In this document: positions 34,045 through 37,147 of the stretch, one piece after another | Numbering within the stretch: position 1 is the first letter of the stretch | Layout of the letters: the number at the start of each line of letters is the position of its first letter | From: an uncultured Pseudomonadota bacterium | GTDB lineage: Bacteria; Pseudomonadota; Alphaproteobacteria; RF32; CAG-239 | Reading direction: 5' to 3' | Length of the DNA: 37,147 nucleotides | Assembly (NCBI GenBank): GCA_949298065.1 | Contig: CASFUZ010000013.1 | Location: 1-37,147 of the forward strand | The notes under the pieces: model-generated | Seen by the model: only the letters and a program-made list of their open reading frames with translations | The model's database searches: none | Told to the model about the DNA's origin: nothing | Made by a program: the position numbers and the translations under genes

Positions 34045-35376
34045 ATGCAGTTTTTGAAAATGAGGTCTTTGTTGACGGTTGCAACTGTAGCGGCGCTTTG
34101 CGGGTGCAGTATGTTTGAAAAAGAAAAAATCTCATTGGATGGTGAAAGAATTTCGGTTTTAGACGGCGAAACAGCATTGCAGCCGGATTATGCCCCTAAT
34201 GAAATTAAGATTGTTCTGCCTGCTCCATATATTAATACGTCTTGGTCGCAAAGCGGCGGTAATTCAACTCATATGATGGGACATTTGGCTTCCGGCAGCA
34301 AGCTCAAAGAACTTTGGGATTCCGGCTTCGGTGAAGGCGCTTCTAAAAGAGATTTTTTGATTGCAACACCGGTTTCCGCTCATAAGGCCGTTTTTACGAT
34401 TGATGCAGACGGAATCGTCAATGCATTCAGACTTGATGACGGGCGGAAAATTTGGGAAAGACGTTTGAAACCTTTGGTTAAAGACGATATTAGCACCTCT
34501 CTTAAGGGGGCTGGATTAGCTGTGTTTGATAAGAAGGTTTATGCCACAACAGGGTTTGGTACGGTTTTTGCCTTAGATATGGTTACGGGAAAAATGTTGT
34601 GGCGTTATGACACAGGGTTGCCTATCAGAATCGCTCCGACTGCCGAAAGAGGCGTACTCTTTGTTCAAACTATTGATAATAAGTTAATTGCCTTGAACGG
34701 TGTGGATGGTTCTGTTTTGTGGGATTATAAATCTCCTTCCGAAGAAACGACTTTGGTTGGCGGGGCCAGCCCAGCTTACAGCCCACAACAAGATACTATT
34801 GTAGCAGCTTTCTCCAACGGCGAACTCCGCGCCTTTAAGGCAAGTACGGGTTCCGCTTTGTGGTCTGACGTTTTGGTTTCCAGAAAACGCGTAAACTCTC
34901 CGGCAAATATTAATGCCATTAAGGCAAACCCTGTTATTGACGGTGCGGTTGTTTACGCTGTCGGCAATAACAATATTTTGGTTGCCATAGATTTACGCTC
35001 CGGGGCCAGAATTTGGGAAAGAGAAATCGGCAGTACCAACCAGCCTTGGGTGGCCGGAAAGTTTATGTTTGTGCTGAGTAATAACTATGACTTATTTGCT
35101 ATAGAAAACGCTACGGGAAAAATTGTTTGGAACACACAAATTCCACTTGGAGAAACAAAAGAAGAAAGAGTCGGCGTTACGGCTAGCGGTCCGGTTTTGA
35201 CCGGAAACAGATTGTTGGTTCCGACATCTAACGGACATATTTTTGCCGTTTCTCCTTATACCGGAAAATTACTAGGCTATATTGAACTCAGTGATGGTGT
35301 TTCAACATCTCCTATCATTGTTAGACAAACAGCTTTGTTTGCAACAGAAGATGCAGACCTAACGGCTTATAAATAG
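34045..35376 (+). CDS. bamB: Outer membrane assembly lipoprotein BamB
   Basis: 443 residues from the ATG at 34045. Lipobox LCGC gives a lipid anchor. The mature protein is an eight-bladed propeller of PQQ-like repeats, visible as recurring W-x-x-x and D-x-x-x-G-x-x-x-W units such as LDDGRKIWERRL, VTGKMLWRYDTG, VDGSVLWDYK, STGSALWSDV, RSGARIWEREIG and ATGKIVWNTQIP. It is the BAM-complex subunit that helps insert outer-membrane beta-barrels. GGAG about 5 nt before this ATG supports it over the ATG four codons earlier, which overlaps that site. It lies between the yfgM-like gene and der, with 9 nt to der. Confidence 0.95.
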   Translation: MQFLKMRSLLTVATVAALCGCSMFEKEKISLDGERISVLDGETALQPDYAPNEIKIVLPAPYINTSWSQSGGNSTHMMGHLASGSKLKELWDSGFGEGASKRDFLIATPVSAHKAVFTIDADGIVNAFRLDDGRKIWERRLKPLVKDDISTSLKGAGLAVFDKKVYATTGFGTVFALDMVTGKMLWRYDTGLPIRIAPTAERGVLFVQTIDNKLIALNGVDGSVLWDYKSPSEETTLVGGASPAYSPQQDTIVAAFSNGELRAFKASTGSALWSDVLVSRKRVNSPANINAIKANPVIDGAVVYAVGNNNILVAIDLRSGARIWEREIGSTNQPWVAGKFMFVLSNNYDLFAIENATGKIVWNTQIPLGETKEERVGVTASGPVLTGNRLLVPTSNGHIFAVSPYTGKLLGYIELSDGVSTSPIIVRQTALFATEDADLTAYK

Positions 35377-35385
35377 GATTAAGGA

Positions 35386-36780
35386 ATGACTTTGAAAGTA
35401 GCTATTGTCGGCAGACCGAATGTCGGAAAATCTACATTATTTAATCGGCTGGCCGGACGTAAAATAGCAATTGTACATGACAAACCGGGGGTTACACGCG
35501 ACCGCAAGGAAGCTGAGGCTAAACTGCGCGATATTAATATGAAAATTATTGATACCGCCGGATTTGAATATTCCAAAGAAGACAGTTTGGAAAAAAGAAT
35601 GTGGCAACAGACCGAAAAAGCCATCAAGGAGGCTGATGTTTGTTTGTTTTTGTTTGATGCCAGAGATGGCTTGCAGCCTTATGACGAGTTTTTTGCAAAT
35701 TTGGTACGTCAAAGCGGCAAACCGGTTATCTTATTAGCCAACAAATGCGAGGGCAAGCTCCAAGAAGACAGTATTCATGAGGCTTATAAACTTGGTTTGG
35801 GCGAGCCGATACCTTTTTCAGCCGAGCATGGATTGGGACTGTTGGATTTGTATGATATGCTCAAGCCCTATGATAAAAAGCCCAAAGATATAAATGAAGC
35901 AGAGCAAGAAGTTTCTGCGGAAGAGCTCTCTGAAGACGAAAAATTTAAATCTCGTCCCATCCAGCTAGCCATAGTCGGCAGGCCGAATGTTGGAAAATCT
36001 ACATTGATGAATGCTTTGCTTAAGGACGAGCGTATGCTGACCGGCCCTGAAGCCGGTGTTACGCGTGATGCCATATCTGTTGACTGGGAATGGAAAGGCC
36101 GCAAAATTAAGCTTGTTGACACGGCTGGTTTGCGCAGACATTCTAAAATAGAAGATTCATTAGAGAAAATGTCGGCGGCCAGCACAAAACATGCGGCATT
36201 TATGGCACAAGTTGTGGTTTTGGTTTTGGATGCAGATGCCGTATTAGACAAGCAAGACCTGACCATCGCCAGACAAGTGATTGATGAGGGCCGCGCTTTG
36301 GTGATTGCCGTTAATAAATGGGATATTGCCAACCGAAAAGAGACATTGCAGAAACTTAACGATAAGCTACAGACCTCACTAACTCAGGTTGAAGGTGTGC
36401 CGACTGTAACTATCTCGGCTCTTAAAAACGAGAATTTGGATAAGTTGATGAGCGCGGTGTTTAAGGTTTATGACAGGTGGAATACCAGAATTCCAACTGC
36501 ACCGTTAAACAAATGGTTTGCGGATATGATTGACAACTATCCGCCACCGCTTGGCAAAAATAAAAGACGGATTAAATTGCGTTACATTACGCAAGCCAAA
36601 ACCAGACCTCCGGCATTTTATATTTTTTCAAGTAACCCTGAAGGTTTGCCGGATGCTTATTTGCGTTACTTGATGAATAATTTGCGTGAGACGTTTGATT
36701 TGGGGGGGATTCCGCTTAGGGTTACAGTCAGAAAAACCGGTAATCCTTATGCCGAAAAGGATAAGCACCATTCAAAATAA
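35386..36780 (+). CDS. der: Ribosome biogenesis GTPase Der (EngA)
   Basis: 464 residues with two tandem GTPase domains and a C-terminal KH-like domain (about 350-460). Both P-loops read GRPNVGKST; G3 motifs are DTAGFE and DTAGLRRH, G4 motifs NKCEG and NKWDIA. This double-GTPase arrangement is unique to Der, which is needed for 50S subunit assembly. The linker between the GTPase domains (about 165-190) is acidic. Last recognisable gene of the plus-strand operon; a 13-bp hairpin follows its stop. Confidence 0.97.
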   Translation: MTLKVAIVGRPNVGKSTLFNRLAGRKIAIVHDKPGVTRDRKEAEAKLRDINMKIIDTAGFEYSKEDSLEKRMWQQTEKAIKEADVCLFLFDARDGLQPYDEFFANLVRQSGKPVILLANKCEGKLQEDSIHEAYKLGLGEPIPFSAEHGLGLLDLYDMLKPYDKKPKDINEAEQEVSAEELSEDEKFKSRPIQLAIVGRPNVGKSTLMNALLKDERMLTGPEAGVTRDAISVDWEWKGRKIKLVDTAGLRRHSKIEDSLEKMSAASTKHAAFMAQVVVLVLDADAVLDKQDLTIARQVIDEGRALVIAVNKWDIANRKETLQKLNDKLQTSLTQVEGVPTVTISALKNENLDKLMSAVFKVYDRWNTRIPTAPLNKWFADMIDNYPPPLGKNKRRIKLRYITQAKTRPPAFYIFSSNPEGLPDAYLRYLMNNLRETFDLGGIPLRVTVRKTGNPYAEKDKHHSK

Positions 36781-36787
36781 TATTTTT

Positions 36788-36817
36788 AGAAAGCCCTTTC
36801 TGTTGAAAGGGCTTTCT
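36788..36817. other. Long hairpin after der without U-tract
   Basis: Perfect 13-bp stem AGAAAGCCCTTTC / GAAAGGGCTTTCT with a TGTT loop, 7 nt after the der stop. Neither strand continues with a T-run, since the plus strand goes on with AGCTG. It may still end the operon or belong to the repeat region that follows. Confidence 0.6.
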
Positions 36818-37147
36818 AGCTGTTGCCACAAGAGGACGCACTTGAGCGCAAGCTGTTGCCAGCTTGACCGCGGCACTGGCTGCTTGGACGACCATTATTG
36901 AACCGCGTTGCTTCCAATGTGCATATCTCTCTTTCGTGCTCTTTATCTTTATGGATTCTTCGGGACGATGTCCCTCAGAATGACAAGCTGTTGCCAGCTT
37001 GACAAGAGGACGCACTTGAGCGCTCGCTGGCTGCTTGGGCGACTATTATTGAACCGCGATGCTTCCGGTGTGCATATCTGCCTTACGTGCTCTATGTCTT
37101 TTAGCGGAAAAAATATACACCTTCATTAATGGTAGCCAAAAAAATAC
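36818..37147. repeat. Gene-free region built of a duplicated interspersed repeat
   Basis: Two copies of a unit of roughly 100-130 bp (about 36828-36955 and 37002-37104). Shared blocks are a 22-nt identity starting ACAAGAGGACGCACTTGAGC, then GGCTGCTTGG, ATTATTGAACCGCG, GCTTCC and TGTGCATATCT. Copy 1 carries an extra segment with the hairpin CAAGCTG-TTGC-CAGCTTG (36849-36866); the same 18-nt palindrome precedes copy 2 (36984-37001). Between the copies lies a segment (about 36953-36983) read on the minus strand as CHSEGHRPEES, a peptide typical of dispersed repeats. The open frames crossing this region look like repeat artefacts. Confidence 0.7.

Noticed and set aside
36728..37015. Minus-strand open frame of 95 codons with CHSEGHRPEES
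   Set aside because: It runs through the interspersed repeat and the end of der; such peptides are typical by-products of repeats.
36828..37104. Possible CRISPR array
   Set aside because: Only two copies, units longer than 100 bp with internal insertions, and no cas genes; repeat spacing does not fit.

Overview
The window looks like a chromosomal segment of an AT-rich, probably host-associated alphaproteobacterium. This is inferred from the order YfgM-like TPR protein, BamB, Der; a PhoB-type regulator with no adjacent kinase; a Tgt-headed operon; and short repeat peptides embedded in coding regions. No rRNA, tRNA, integrase, transposase or CRISPR array was seen. Most of the window is core metabolism and envelope biology; the unfamiliar material is in small islands between housekeeping operons.

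Layout. (1) 93-5710, minus strand: tightly packed operon tgt, LOG-family protein, ABC exporter, fused SpmA/SpmB-type membrane protein, DUF805 protein. (2) 5846-7111, plus: M16 zinc peptidase with its own strong promoter. (3) 7158-12164, minus: Bat (aerotolerance-type) operon of DUF4381, BatA, BatB/C fusion and BatD, bounded by terminators and lacking MoxR and DUF58 genes. (4) 12284-14285, minus: three unrecognised genes that may share a small beta-rich segment. Two of them carry repeat-like in-frame insertions, and a run of GNRA-loop hairpins lies between two of them. (5) 14448-17300, minus: phoB, rpe and fba. (6) 17486-18655, plus: unknown protein. (7) 18658-22122, minus: M48 lipoprotein peptidase with PDZ, DUF1294 protein, second ABC exporter. 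(8) 22274-23848, plus: two exported proteins resembling LpoB/FlgO and FlgT. (9) 23841-25092, minus: dtd and a helical unknown. (10) 25201-26391, plus: probable zincin read from an almost leaderless mRNA. (11) 26424-31909, minus: 7TM-PAS-GGDEF diguanylate cyclase, RNA methyltransferase, lipoprotein, transketolase. (12) 32068-36780, plus: duplicated membrane/PH-like protein, then yfgM-like, bamB, der. (13) 36781-37147: gene-free, filled with a duplicated repeat.

How the genes fit together. Rpe, Fba and Tkt belong to the pentose phosphate pathway and glycolysis/gluconeogenesis. BamB, the YfgM-like protein, the M48 and M16 peptidases, the Bat proteins and the LpoB-like pair all concern envelope assembly or quality control. 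Tgt, Dtd, Der and the m5U-type methyltransferase serve translation. The best candidates for something undescribed are the 12.3-14.3 kb cluster with its hairpin leader and the HEATH-motif protein at 25.2 kb. Functions for these are not assigned.
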